Notes under the pieces: model-generated
What the model saw: only the letters and a program-made list of their open reading frames with translations
Databases searched by the model: none
Told to the model about the DNA's origin: nothing
In this document: positions 23,301-33,856 of the stretch, piece after piece
Position numbering within the stretch: position 1 is the stretch's first letter
Layout of the letters: each line of letters opens with the position of its first letter
From: Capitella teleta
Taxonomy: Eukaryota > Annelida > Polychaeta > Capitellidae
Direction of reading: 5' to 3'
Length of the DNA: 64,000 nucleotides
Assembly (NCBI GenBank): GCA_000328365.1
Contig: KB309839.1
Location: 1,974-65,973, forward strand
Translations under genes and position numbers: made by a program

Positions 23301-23914
23301 TGACTAACATCTACAGAGAGAGAGAAAAAATGATATCGGCTCAGGTAGGAGATATATGGGCACACTTCCCCATAAAAGACCCCAAATCTGGGTAATGAAT
23401 ATCCGGAGACCTGTCTATTTCAGCAAAATAATGCTCACCCATACCTTGCTATGGTCATTGCACTGATCGCAGACTTCATGGAGAAGGAAAATGAACTCAC
23501 GGCATCGTCATGTTAACATGGTTGGCACATCCCAATATCTAACGAGCAGACGACGGCAAAACCACCAGTGGATCGAGCGGCCAACTTGGTGTTGCACAAC
23601 GGGCATATCCCCCAATTTGTCGCCAAATGAACATTTATGGAATAAACAGATAATTCGTCGCCGCCTCCCAACTCACCACAATATCAGAGCTAATTCAAGG
23701 CTGTGAAAACATCCCAGAGGGCAGGGTTGAGAGTCCCATCAAAAATTTGGGTGCAAAATTAAATCCGAAAAATCTGTTTGACATACTGCATATCAATAAA
23801 TTGAGTTTACAATATAATTTCGATTGGTTCGTAGCATACCTCGTATCCAAAATCGGAATCCGATGATGAACTTGCAGTCTGTGACGTCGTCGTTTTAAGG
23901 ACGTCACCGGACAT
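20395..23914 (-). CDS. NIPAL2: NIPA-like magnesium transporter, closest to NIPAL2, eleven exons
   Basis: Multi-pass membrane protein of the NIPA family (Mg2+ transporters of the drug/metabolite transporter superfamily). Exons (minus): 23840-23914, 22457-22525, 21939-22110, 21827-21886, 21614-21666, 21474-21542, 21324-21420, 21132-21267, 20930-21082, 20757-20881, 20395-20702; phases consistent; 438 residues. Family landmarks are ALAIGGNLLISVSLNLQKYT, WWLGLSLMAAGEIGNFVAYG, APASLVAPLGTTTVI, KFLNQSMQLYESSIVVPTNF and FTISAILAGVIFYKEFYG. About nine hydrophobic spans are visible. An acidic, Thr/Glu/Asp-rich cytosolic tail of about 120 residues follows. The start is supported by an in-frame TGA 33 bases upstream and a good ACCACCATG context. 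A Tc1-like remnant sits in intron 1. It shares an upstream region with the divergent thioesterase gene. Confidence 0.92.
23090..23700 (+). mobile_element. Degenerate Tc1-like DNA transposon in NIPAL2 intron 1 (antisense to the gene)
   Basis: The plus strand carries broken Tc1-type transposase blocks. FQQNNAHPYLAMVIA (about 23422-23466) matches the FQQDNA.PH block with the catalytic Asp changed to Asn. Further on, ISPNLSPNEHLWNKQIIRRR (about 23607-23666) matches SPDLNPIEHLWDELGRRV. Upstream, EGSRPTMD and nearby frames could be the inter-domain GRPR region. The frames are interrupted by stops and shifts, so the copy is inactive and old. The ends were not located. Confidence 0.65.
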
Positions 23915-24849
23915 GGTGGTTGAAACCTTGCAATTAAGCAAGAATCATATGTCAATATTAAAAACACATGCGAACACAACCGTTAGTTTTCGCACAATTA
24001 TAACGATGGCGATTAGAAATGGTCTATGTTACCATTTATTCACAACATACAAATAACTCGCGTCGAAATGATGAAGTATGCGGGTTCCCGCATCTTCAGA
24101 TCGAGTGTCATACACTTGGTATGCTTTCAATGTCACAATATAATGTACATGCTGTTCGCGCATGAGCTTCATAAACTTGGCTATTTTCGCAGGATATATA
24201 AGTGCACGTGGTTGAGTTATATTCAAAGGAATTCTCAATCCAGAAGAAAAGTACAAGTTTAAAATTCAAATTTTGATACATATTGTATGTTTGGAGAGTG
24301 TTTACTGTTGAAGTCTTGCCCTTATCCTCTTATTCTTACATTTAGAAATTTTAATTTTTTTCCGACATAGGAAATAATCTAAATTAATATGATTATAATA
24401 ATTTTGTTGGTTCATTTCAAGCGTGCAATTATAGTATTGCTTTGACCCTATAGTCTCTTCAAATTGTTCAGATTCCATAATGAGATCCATATGTCTGCTC
24501 TGATTGGAATCCATTTTTACTTTGAAAGCTAGAGCAATTGGTTGCCATGGCGCCCTAATTTGTGCACTTCCTTTCATTGATAAATGAAAATCTTACAATT
24601 ATAAATTTGGCAAGTTCGTTTCCATAGCGACTAGTTGAAAAGGAAAAATCCTGTGAAAATAGCCTCTACCATTTGTAATGAATGCATGCATTTGTTTACG
24701 GATCCTACATGAAGTGTAATGAGAATCATAACGTTCATTTTCATATTCATTTTGAGTGGCGTCCCCTAGCAAATGACCTCTTTCGACTCGGACGATAATT
24801 TCCCAGTGAAACACCACAGCTTCTGCTTTGCGCATGCGCATCCCACAAG
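23915..24849. promoter_or_regulatory. Divergent intergenic region between NIPAL2 and the thioesterase gene, with an NRF1-type palindrome
   Basis: About 0.9 kb separates the two 5' ends. At 24829-24840 lies TGCGCATGCGCA, a full palindrome matching the NRF1 consensus common in animal housekeeping promoters. A minus-strand frame of 91 codons at 24302-24577 has no recognisable similarity and is not annotated as a gene. The site lies just upstream of the first ATG of the thioesterase frame, so transcription probably begins downstream of it. Confidence 0.45.
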
Positions 24850-24996
24850 TTGTCATTCTGCTCTCAGCACCCGATTTCGGATCGAAAGAGCTCCAGGATT
24901 GAGACTAAGTCAGCTGCGAAGAAGTTCGCTTTGAGGAAGTGCTGGCTTTATGCGTGGTTGAGTGCCATTCCTCCACTGTTAGCAATCATCTGGTGG

Positions 24997-27900
24997 ATGG
25001 GAAATAGCTCATCGAGCGCAGCAACCATGGCAGCGCAGCCCGTCGTTGTGAATGCCACGGCCAAACACACTGCTTCGGTCAGTCAATCCATTCCAATATT
25101 ATGAATAGTGTTATAGTACTACTACTAGTTCTATAATAATGATCTGATCGTCATCATGCTCTGCTGAATCTATGCATGCCTTCTCGAGTTCAATCACTTT
25201 TTCAGGGGTTGGCGTTGATGTTTGAATCCTGTGTTTATGCTATGAGTATGACCCCAAAATAATTATATAATTATAATATATCATTAAATTATTATATAGA
25301 ATGATTATTATCATTATATGTGACCCCTCGCGCCCGAAACCCGCACTAACTTACTAAGTCGCCATTGTCACTTTTCATGGCTTTAATGTCTTCTTATATC
25401 TTATACAAATTCATTCAGTTTGATGCAAGAATGATTTAAATTGGAGCAGTAGTTGACTAGTTCAAAAGTTACAGCCTGTTCATGGGTCAACCCCCCTACA
25501 CATAATCGACGATCAAGATGAGAAATTCGCATTAAAAGCTGCAAAGGACGCTGCACACCCAACTGAGTCACTTTTAATTGATGCTGAAGCCTGCATTTAA
25601 CAGTGAGTGTGAAAATCAAGACAGAGGTCAAATTATATTTTTTTTCTTCTACTTTTCGGCGGATTCTGATGCCTCAGGATCCTAATCCTCTATTTAGCTG
25701 CTACAAGAATGGTGGTCTGTTCATGACAGCAATCAAGGTTAATCGAAAAGACAATAGACTACTGATGACCATTTTTCTCAGCTTTCAATTTCCTGAGAAA
25801 TTGACGGTTGGTCACTTCCAATGGCTGTAACTTTGAAACCTTTGGAGATAATTTCCAAAAAATTGAATCAGTGTGTTAGAAATTGAATCTGTTACAAAAT
25901 GATATGGGAAAGAAATAATTAGAAACCAGTAGTGACATGCGACTCATTTTGGTGTGCTGCGTCACAATGATCTTCCTTTGATTTGAGACTTTTCCTTGCC
26001 GATGGAAGGAAGCAGTTAAGCAGCAAGTGACTGGGTTCAGGGTTGACCGTTAATCTGTTATTATAGATCCTTATGGATGATGGAATTCTGAACCAAATCT
26101 ACTTGTGGTAATTTGAAATGCTTCATAACCCATTAGGTCTAAAACTGTGATTGGGAAGGGGAACTGAATAATCTGCCAGGGTGGTCAATACTTTTCATGT
26201 ATGTAGTTTTACTGAACATGTAACCTTAGTGTGCCTTTCTGGTAGGAATTCACTTCCTTTAAGGACCCATAAGGCCACCCATTTGCTGCCAACTATGAAA
26301 TCGAGGCCTGATCCATGTAGGGCTATTGGATCAACTTTCCCTTCAAGAGCAGGAGAACAAAAATTGTTTATACATCTCACCTTGACAACCGGGTGTCACA
26401 AATCATCTTTGCGTGTTTCCAACATGTAGATTGTCTCTGTGGAAGCGTACTGCAGCATTACTACATCGGTGCCCTCTGTGTACAATGTATGTTATATCTG
26501 TCTCTGTTCTTAGTTGATTATTCTGCCTATTTCTGTTGGATCTGCTGTTGAAGCTCTTGTGCCTTAGCCTAGTGACCTATCTGACGATGTCTTGACAACT
26601 GTTGGATTGGACACAACTGTAGTGTGCGGCTTATGACAGATCAAGGCCATTTGGAGATTGGACATTTCTCAGATAAGGTTGAGTCCTACTCTCTACTCCT
26701 CCTAAAGGTTATGGCTTTGTCGGAGGAATAATTGTATGTTATGTATTATAATATACTTTTACCAAAGTATTACAAATTTGCAATTTACGTACATGTCGTA
26801 TTGTCTTTAACCCACTTAGTGACTAGTATTTGGGCCTCATCCAAATTCGGCGCACAGTTAGATCTGGGTTACAATGTTTGATATTGTTATAAATTTATGT
26901 TATGTAGAAACAGGAAGGAGACAGCAAAGTGGTGTACTTAGCAGTCTATCATTGATGTCTTGTGTGGATTATTTTTGTCATAATGGGAGTGTTGTTTGAG
27001 GTACGTACAGAGGCTAAGTGCGCTGGGTGCGTTTTCCATGTTATGCAACATTGAATTGCATTGAAAGCCTTATGGAGTTATGACACAGTGAAGATGTTTC
27101 TTTCACCTTTGGCTCAGCCAGGAAGCATCCTTTTGCATTCCTTGTTTACTAATGAATTGGCCACACATCAAAATTTTGCAAGCCATTTTTTGGATGAACC
27201 AAAATTCATTTGTTTGTTGAGAGTTTTCAACACCTTGAACATATTATTGATTATTGAGGGGTTTGCCCCCATTTTTTCTGGATTCATGAATATGGATGTG
27301 AATAATTACTGTAGAACAGCAAATTTCTGTGCGCTGCAAATTTCGCAGTTTTATGGCCTAGGCTTTTATTTCCGGCACCAATTATTCAAGGTCAAGAGTG
27401 GGGTCATATAGTTTGAGATCACCCAGAAAGATTTCGCAGGTATGCAATTTTTGTGGTCCATCGTGAATGCGAAAATTTCATGTGCTGCTAAAATTTCCTG
27501 TTTACCGTACCCTTTTTTTTTTTTGTTTTTTTGAAATGCTGTTGAAATGTAAATGAATATTGAATTATAACTTTTATAAGTGATATTTTATTTTATTTGT
27601 GCTACCATTCATCTGTATGATGATCAGTTTTCTTACCTTTGTCAATTTGGATAGCAATTTGTTATTCATTGCTCTCAAATTGCTTTACAATTTTGTCTCT
27701 AGTGCTCGGGACTTCCTATACCCTATCAACTTAAAACGAAGGCTGTGTCAAATACTCCAAAATAGATCTATTTGTATATTACATAATTAATGATAATTTA
27801 GTAATTTACACTGAATGAATTGCTTTGCTAAAATAAAAGTTCAACTTGATCATCCATTGAACTGATTAATATGTAGTCAATACTCAATATTCAATTTATT

Positions 27901-30900
27901 CATGATCTTATTATACATATTGTAGCAGTATTAATTTGTTTGTACCATATTTTGAGGGTAATTAAAACAAATTTCAATATGTAGGTTTGCAATGCATTCA
28001 CATGATATTTGGTTTTTTGCTAGAAAGCACCTTGAACCTGAGGTGAATATGAATGTGTTTTGGGATCTTCTGACTTACAAGTGTCTCTGCATGATGGCTA
28101 CGGATGGTCATTCCTTCATTGCATTGTCTCCTTCTCACTCCTGCATGGGAACATTCCGTTCAACTAAATCTCAAATATGCTGACATCTGTGCCACCAGGA
28201 TTATGCATTCATCACATAATTATGACGTCATGTGCTGTAATATTTGATCACTGCATTCAAAATTATACATGAATGTAGTCCAGCATAGAAATAAGTGAAA
28301 TCAGTCAAACCACATCTGTTGTGTAACGTGCAGTGTGTTTAGTGTCAACTCTTTGCACTCACTGGCAGACACTTGATGTTGCTTCTATGGCTTTCATAAT
28401 CCGTGGTGTGTACTGCTATCTTTCCAACACAATGGCTGTGCGTGGCAACCATCTCCTGTTTCAAGTGCATCAACAGCCCATGCCGCAAGGCTGACCCCGA
28501 AATACTGGTCTGCTCTACGTTGCCATGGCAATTAGCATTTCTTGATTTCTTATGCACGTGCTTGTTATTTGTGTGTATATTAAATATTACTTGATTTATT
28601 TCACTTGATGGGCGATTATATTGTCGGTATGTCACTGCATGCATGCACTAATATGAGTCACAAACATTAGAGTACGGTCTATATTTGTTGAGCTGAAACA
28701 TTTGAAATTTCATGGCATTAAATCCATTCAAGGTCCATCTGATGTATATGCATGGACTGTCTAAATGTCAGTTTGTTAATGTATTGTGTCATTGACTTTG
28801 CCAGATACGAATTCGTGTGCAACTGTTCATAGTTATAATTATACTCTGATATGATTAGCACTGAGTCTGCCTCGTGTGAAATTTCATGCAAATACGAACG
28901 AGAACATTTGAGGCACATGAGTGCATGTCTTCTGGGCAGAGCCACTTGTAGATTTGCAACAGGCATCTTGTGCATATTGAAGCACGTCAATATGTATGGC
29001 TCCTGATTAAATGGCTTTGTAGTCTTGATTCAATGTTATTCGGATGCGTGTCCTGTGCCTTAGTTGTCGCCTGTAAATCCTCTCTCTGCTTCTACTTCCA
29101 TTCACGATTTATCGTGCAATTTGAGCTTTGTGGTAACTGCTTTTTGAAATTGGCTTCCGCAAAGCCTTCTATGGACACAAGTGCTGATTCATTTCAGCTT
29201 GCAACTGATATTAGGAGTTTTGCGTGAATTGCTTTGTGGCAATTTTTTGTTGCCCGTGTGAGCCAATTTATAGTTAAGACTTAAAGAGTGAAGATACAGA
29301 TTCTGTTCAATATATGGCTGCTGATCATGCATTTTGCGGCGTTTTCGTGCACTTGGATCTGCGTTGCTATAGTTCTTGTGGTCCAAATCGACCCAATGAT
29401 TGCACTCTGTTCACTTGATCAGAACTGCGCACCACGAAAAAAAGAAAGCAAGTGGCGACCGAAAGTCATAAGGGTAATGGATGACGCTGCTGTCCGAGGA
29501 AATGAAGCGGCAAAGAGCCGAACGTCCTGCCTCTCTCAGCAAATGCTGACATCGTAGGTCGCTGTCTGCATTCAGCGTTCGCCCTTCAATGGGCCGTCGT
29601 CCGTCGAGGGTGGCCGAAAGCTCTTTTTCTGGGTGCCTGGAAGCCATAAGGTAGCGGCGCAATGCGAGCTCTTTTCAACCCTGATTTGCTATAGTACACT
29701 GCTCTGAAAGCTGATGAAGAGCGACGCTCATTGACGTTCAGCTGTCTGGCTGTCTCGTTTCATGGCCCATCCGTCAGCCTCCGTGCATTCTGCGTTTAGG
29801 AATCACATGAAATACGTATGAGTCGTCGTGATGGCCTTGTGTGTTCCCCCCCTCCCTCTGCACGACCTGCCATTAGAGGTGAGATTGAGCTCTCCGTTTA
29901 CTACCATCGATCCTCAGCTGGTGTTCTCGTGTTTGATCATGAGTCGCATGAGGATAATTGTGATGGAGGCAGCAGCGACCGCCGCCTTTAGAGTACACTT
30001 CACTCTGAGCTGCTCAGATTTCCCGATCAAAAAAAGGAGAAACTCTACACATTCTGCGAGTGTGCTTCCACAGGGCTTCGTTGTCTTGAGTTCTTCCTTC
30101 TCCGTCGACCTCCTCGCTTGTCGCAGCATGAGGATGAAGGGGAAGAGGAGGAGGAGGTCTCTGTTACGTAGCCCCGGGATGAACGCGTGTGCATTACGCA
30201 TCTTGTTCTCGTTGTCTCACGCGGGACTTGAGTGTTTGGGTTGCTCTCCTGCGTCAGCTGTCGTGCAGCGTAATGTGGCCGCGTCTTTCTCTGCGTTGTT
30301 CCCATCGCAGTGTTAATTCGGAGGCGATCAGCGCAGCAATGCAAACATCGTGTATGGCTAACATGTCCGCATGCTGCTAAAAACGAGTAATGCGACGACG
30401 TATTCTGCACCCAATGCCCCCTCCGGACTCCATTCCCGCATTGCTTACATATTAGGGACATTACATCATTTACATGTACTGTATATGTATGCATTACCCT
30501 TCATGCGTTTTCCAAGTGGTGCAAGTATTCTGCATGTATATTGATAATTGCAGCATGCACAGATATCCATTTTGCTGCTTCAACTTCTTCTGAGACACTT
30601 CGTTGATGTGTTCTACTAAATGCCCAGCTGGGAATGACTTGGTCCATTTCCTGTTTTTATAGACCGGCGGACTGGGTTAATGCAGAGATGTTAATGGCAC
30701 AATGCATCGGAGCTAAAATAGACAAGTGTATCCATGGAGAGCGAGTCGCACGCTGTTATTGGGCGGATGGCAGGGAATGCACTGCATGCTCAATATACTA
30801 CGTACATTATAGAATAGATGTGCGGTTGTGATCATCGGAAGATGTTCTCTTTCTTCCATGCATAGCGTCCGGCTGTAAATCCTCTATCGGGTGATGGAAG

Positions 30901-32718
30901 GCGTGTTTATGTTGGCAGCGAATGAAGCAGCGTTGGTGCTGCGTGGCGGCGGCATGAGCAGTACTTAGCAGCCATCCCATTGCAGTAGCAACTCTCACGA
31001 CGTGATGATACAAAGCCTGCTTTGTATGACGGAGCGCCTTTTCTGCTGGTTGCCGTCTCTTTGTGCCATGATGTATGGGAGGCGGCTTGTGCATTGTGCC
31101 TTCGCTGCTATTGGTGCCTGTTCTCTTAATATGCATTATTGGCCATTATATACAGCGTTGTATCTAATCGATTGTTTTGCTCATTCGCTGTTAATGTAAT
31201 TCTGTCCTTTTTGCAGGTCATCTTCCTGCATGGCTTGGGCGACACTGGGTGAGTCCTTTTTCTTTTTCCTCTGCCACTCCGCACCCTTTTAGCGGCAATC
31301 AAAATGCCCAGGGCGCCAGTCATTATAGCCCTAGTGGGACCTGAACCGGCGCTGTCCAATGTTGCATGCATTGTGTGCACACAGCGTGTTTTGCTTCGTT
31401 ACTCGAGGTGGCAATGGACGCGGTGTGCGTGATGAAGAGCGCCTCATCAGACGTCTGCTGCTGAGGTGTCTGCACCTGTGATATTGATGCATTGCTCTTT
31501 GCAGGCACGGATGGTCACAGGCCTTCTCCATGATGAAGAGACCCTACATCAAGTACATCTGCCCCACTGCGTAAGTGCATCTCTTGCAGCAGCATAAATG
31601 CGAATCAAGCATTAGAACCCGCAAAAGGCCTTCAGAGTGCCAGCTCAAATCTGAGCTATGTGTTACGGCGGCCTTTGTGTGAGGCCTGTGCTAATTCAGA
31701 TCAATGCCCGCTCCTCTTCCTCCTAAATTCCCAATATTCACGTATTGATCTGTTTTGCAGGAACGTCATGCCAGTCTCCCTGAACGCCGGCTTCCGCATG
31801 CCATCCTGGTGAGTTTCCTCCTCCGTCACTTCCGGCCATCGCTTTGCTCCGATTGTGGCTAAAACCCTCGCTCTCTATGAAGGGCTAATGTACTGCATGG
31901 GAATGTGCCCAGTACATTAGTCAGAAAATGGTTGCGCTGATGGCAACGTTATTGCATCCGTTTCCATTACCTGCGAAAGTAGCGAGTCCATTTTACCTCA
32001 GCGTTGTTCAAATCATTTGCGGCCTTCTTAAATCCTATAATAATTGCGTGGCCTGGGGCTCTCAAAGAACTACGTGCTATTACAGGTTTGACATCAAGGG
32101 CTTGGACCCGATGGCAGAACAGGACGAGAAGGGCATCAATGAGGCTTCCGACATTGGTGAGGCCAAATCCCAAATCAGCTGCATATTTATAACGCTGTCT
32201 GATCCTCTGCAGTTCAATCTCTGATTTCTGAAGAGGAGTCGAAAGGCATCTCCAGAGATCGCATCGTGATTGGAGGATTTTCGCAAGGAGGAGCAGTGGC
32301 CCTGTACTCTGCGTTCACTGTGCCTAAACCCCCGCTGGCTGGCATCATGGGCCTCAGTACCTGGATGCCAATGCACCAGAAATTCCCTGACGTACGAGCG
32401 CTGTGTTCCTTGACCACGCTATTCTGACTTTTATTGGTCGCAGGTGGTGAAGTCCAACCAAGCAACTCCAATGTTGCAGTGCCATGGGAAGTCAGACCCT
32501 CTAGTGAACTACGGATTTGGAGAACTCACCAGTAAGCTTATCAAGTCTTTCAACAGCAAGGCGGATTTCTTGAGCTACGCTGATCTTGGTCACAGTTCAT
32601 GTCCTGAGGTATGACCGTGTATATGATAACTACATTTATAATTATCTGAATATATTTGATTCCATAGGAAATGAAGGACGTTCAAGTATTCCTTGATAAA
32701 GTTCTGCCTCCGGTTTAG
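24997..32718 (+). CDS. LYPLA2: Acyl-protein thioesterase (LYPLA1/2 family), eight exons
   Basis: Serine hydrolase removing palmitate from Cys of membrane proteins and hydrolysing lysophospholipids. Exons: 24997-25077 (or from ATG 24850), 31217-31248, 31505-31570, 31761-31808, 32086-32156, 32213-32391, 32444-32608, 32668-32718. From 24997 the product is 230 residues, equal to human LYPLA1. An alpha/beta-hydrolase fold is seen: VIFLHGLGDTGHGWSQAF, YIKYICPTA, MPSWFDIKGLDP, catalytic Ser123 in GGFSQGG, Asp177 in HGKSDPLV, His209 in LGHSSCPE, and LPPV at the end. The start at 24997 gives MGNSSSSAAT, which fits the N-myristoylation rule (Gly2, Ser6); vertebrate LYPLA1/2 begin MCGN and are palmitoylated at Cys2. 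The in-frame upstream ATG at 24850 would add 49 residues including a hydrophobic span (LYAWLSAIPPLLAIIWWM). I prefer 24997 because of family length and the NRF1 site beside 24850. Intron 1 is 6.1 kb. Confidence 0.92.
25078..31216 (+). other. Intron 1 of the thioesterase gene
   Basis: About 6.1 kb. The left part (to about 28.9 kb) is AT-rich; the right part (29.4-31.2 kb) is clearly GC- and CpG-richer and gives long chance frames (162 codons plus, 149 codons minus, overlapping). No transposon or RNA gene recognised. The GC-rich patch could hold an internal regulatory region or alternative first exon, but no splice-consistent exon was found. Confidence 0.5.
31885..31920 (+). repeat. Perfect 11-bp inverted repeat (hairpin) in thioesterase intron 4
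   Basis: CTAATGTACTG at 31885-31895 pairs perfectly with CAGTACATTAG at 31910-31920. Further G-C pairs are possible inside (GGG with CCC) after a small bulge, giving a compact 36-nt stem-loop within the 277-nt intron 31809-32085. Confidence 0.85.
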
Positions 32719-32796
32719 GATCACTGCAGCAAGCGGTGTTCTTCTCAATATGCACCAAAAAAAAAACCAAAAAAAACTTTCTCCAGTTTTTTTTTT

Positions 32797-32859
32797 CTTT
32801 CTTTTTGCCGTCCATTGGACGTCATTTTTTCTTTCTTTTTGCCGTCCATTGGACGTCAT
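32797..32859 (+). repeat. Tandem duplication in the thioesterase 3' UTR carrying a 13-base palindrome
   Basis: The 29-base unit starting CTTTCTTTTTGCCGTCC is present twice (32797-32825, 32831-32859; period 34). Each copy contains CGTCCATTGGACG, an inverted repeat with one central base, beside a T/C-rich tract. It lies about 80 bases after the stop codon. Confidence 0.85.
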
Positions 32860-33138
32860 ATCTCATAAAGTTTCCAGCAACAAAAAATCTTCATGATGCA
32901 CTTATGAGAAGGCACAGCTACCCTAGTCAGATCCACGAAAGATCTTCAGATTGAATGAAAAGCATATTTGTACGATCCTTCAACTATCGTATGTAATCAG
33001 CTCTCCTCTTCCTTATCTTGTTGATGATTGTGTGATTAAAACACCTTTGTTGAGGCCCCCCCTGACATCCATTGAAATATCTCCTTTTTTTTGTTCTCTA
33101 AAAGTTTTTATCTACTGGATGTCACTGAGCCTGTTGTA

Positions 33139-33144
33139 AATAAA
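33139..33144 (+). terminator. Poly(A) signal of the thioesterase gene
   Basis: AATAAA about 420 bases after the stop codon, followed by a GT-rich stretch (TTGTGTTGTGTG), the usual downstream element. Confidence 0.6.
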
Positions 33145-33169
33145 TATTTTAGAGAAATCTCCTTGTGTT

Positions 33170-33856
33170 GTGTGTTAACATATTTTGTGGGTGAATTATT
33201 CTGTGAGTATAAATAATGGAAGTATCGGTAATCCATATTTGGTCTCGTTGCCACACCCTCAAGGGTTGCCTCGTCTGCTATGTGAACCCACAAGGCTATT
33301 GGCGACGCTGGTGGGAAGGAATCGATGACCTGGGAGGCTGTGACCCTTGCTGGGCATGACTGGGAAATTTTGGGGGCAGTTGCTGTTGTAAATCATAACT
33401 TTTTAAAACTGTAAATCATAACGTTTATGCTACATGTACAATGTATGGAGTACTTCAAAAAACCACATGCGAGTCAATTTGGTACATTCAAAGACTTAAG
33501 AGGTACAATTGTTTTACATTCAATCAATCCACTCTAGGTCAATGAACCTTCAAATCAATCTTTTAATGTACATTCCACTTTTGGAATCTTTTCCTACACC
33601 TAAAATCTGAGATTTATAATATCACTCATTGCATATTTAATTACATTGGAAGTACCTTCGACAGTCGAGACATGTACCATGCACATCAGCAGAATGGGAA
33701 TGGGTGGTCCATAAGCCACAAGGCAGGTGATGCTTGAGAATTTAAATTATGCCAAGAAATTCACTTTGAAAATGAAATAAATGATTTCCTGAATTTATTC
33801 ATGTAGAATTCAGGAATTTAATCATTGCAATATTCAGCAGAATCATAACCGAAATA
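33170..33856. other. Intergenic stretch between thioesterase and POP1 (convergent)
   Basis: About 0.7 kb, no gene seen. TTTATT at 33794-33799 is a good poly(A) signal for POP1 on the minus strand (about 58 bases past its stop). Confidence 0.5.

Noticed and set aside
24302-24577. 91-codon minus frame between NIPAL2 and the thioesterase
   Set aside because: No family resemblance, AT-rich context; left unassigned.
29828-30494. Overlapping 162-codon (+) and 149-codon (-) frames in thioesterase intron 1
   Set aside because: They lie in a GC-rich patch where stops are rare, contradict each other in strand, and show no recognisable domain or splice-consistent exon.
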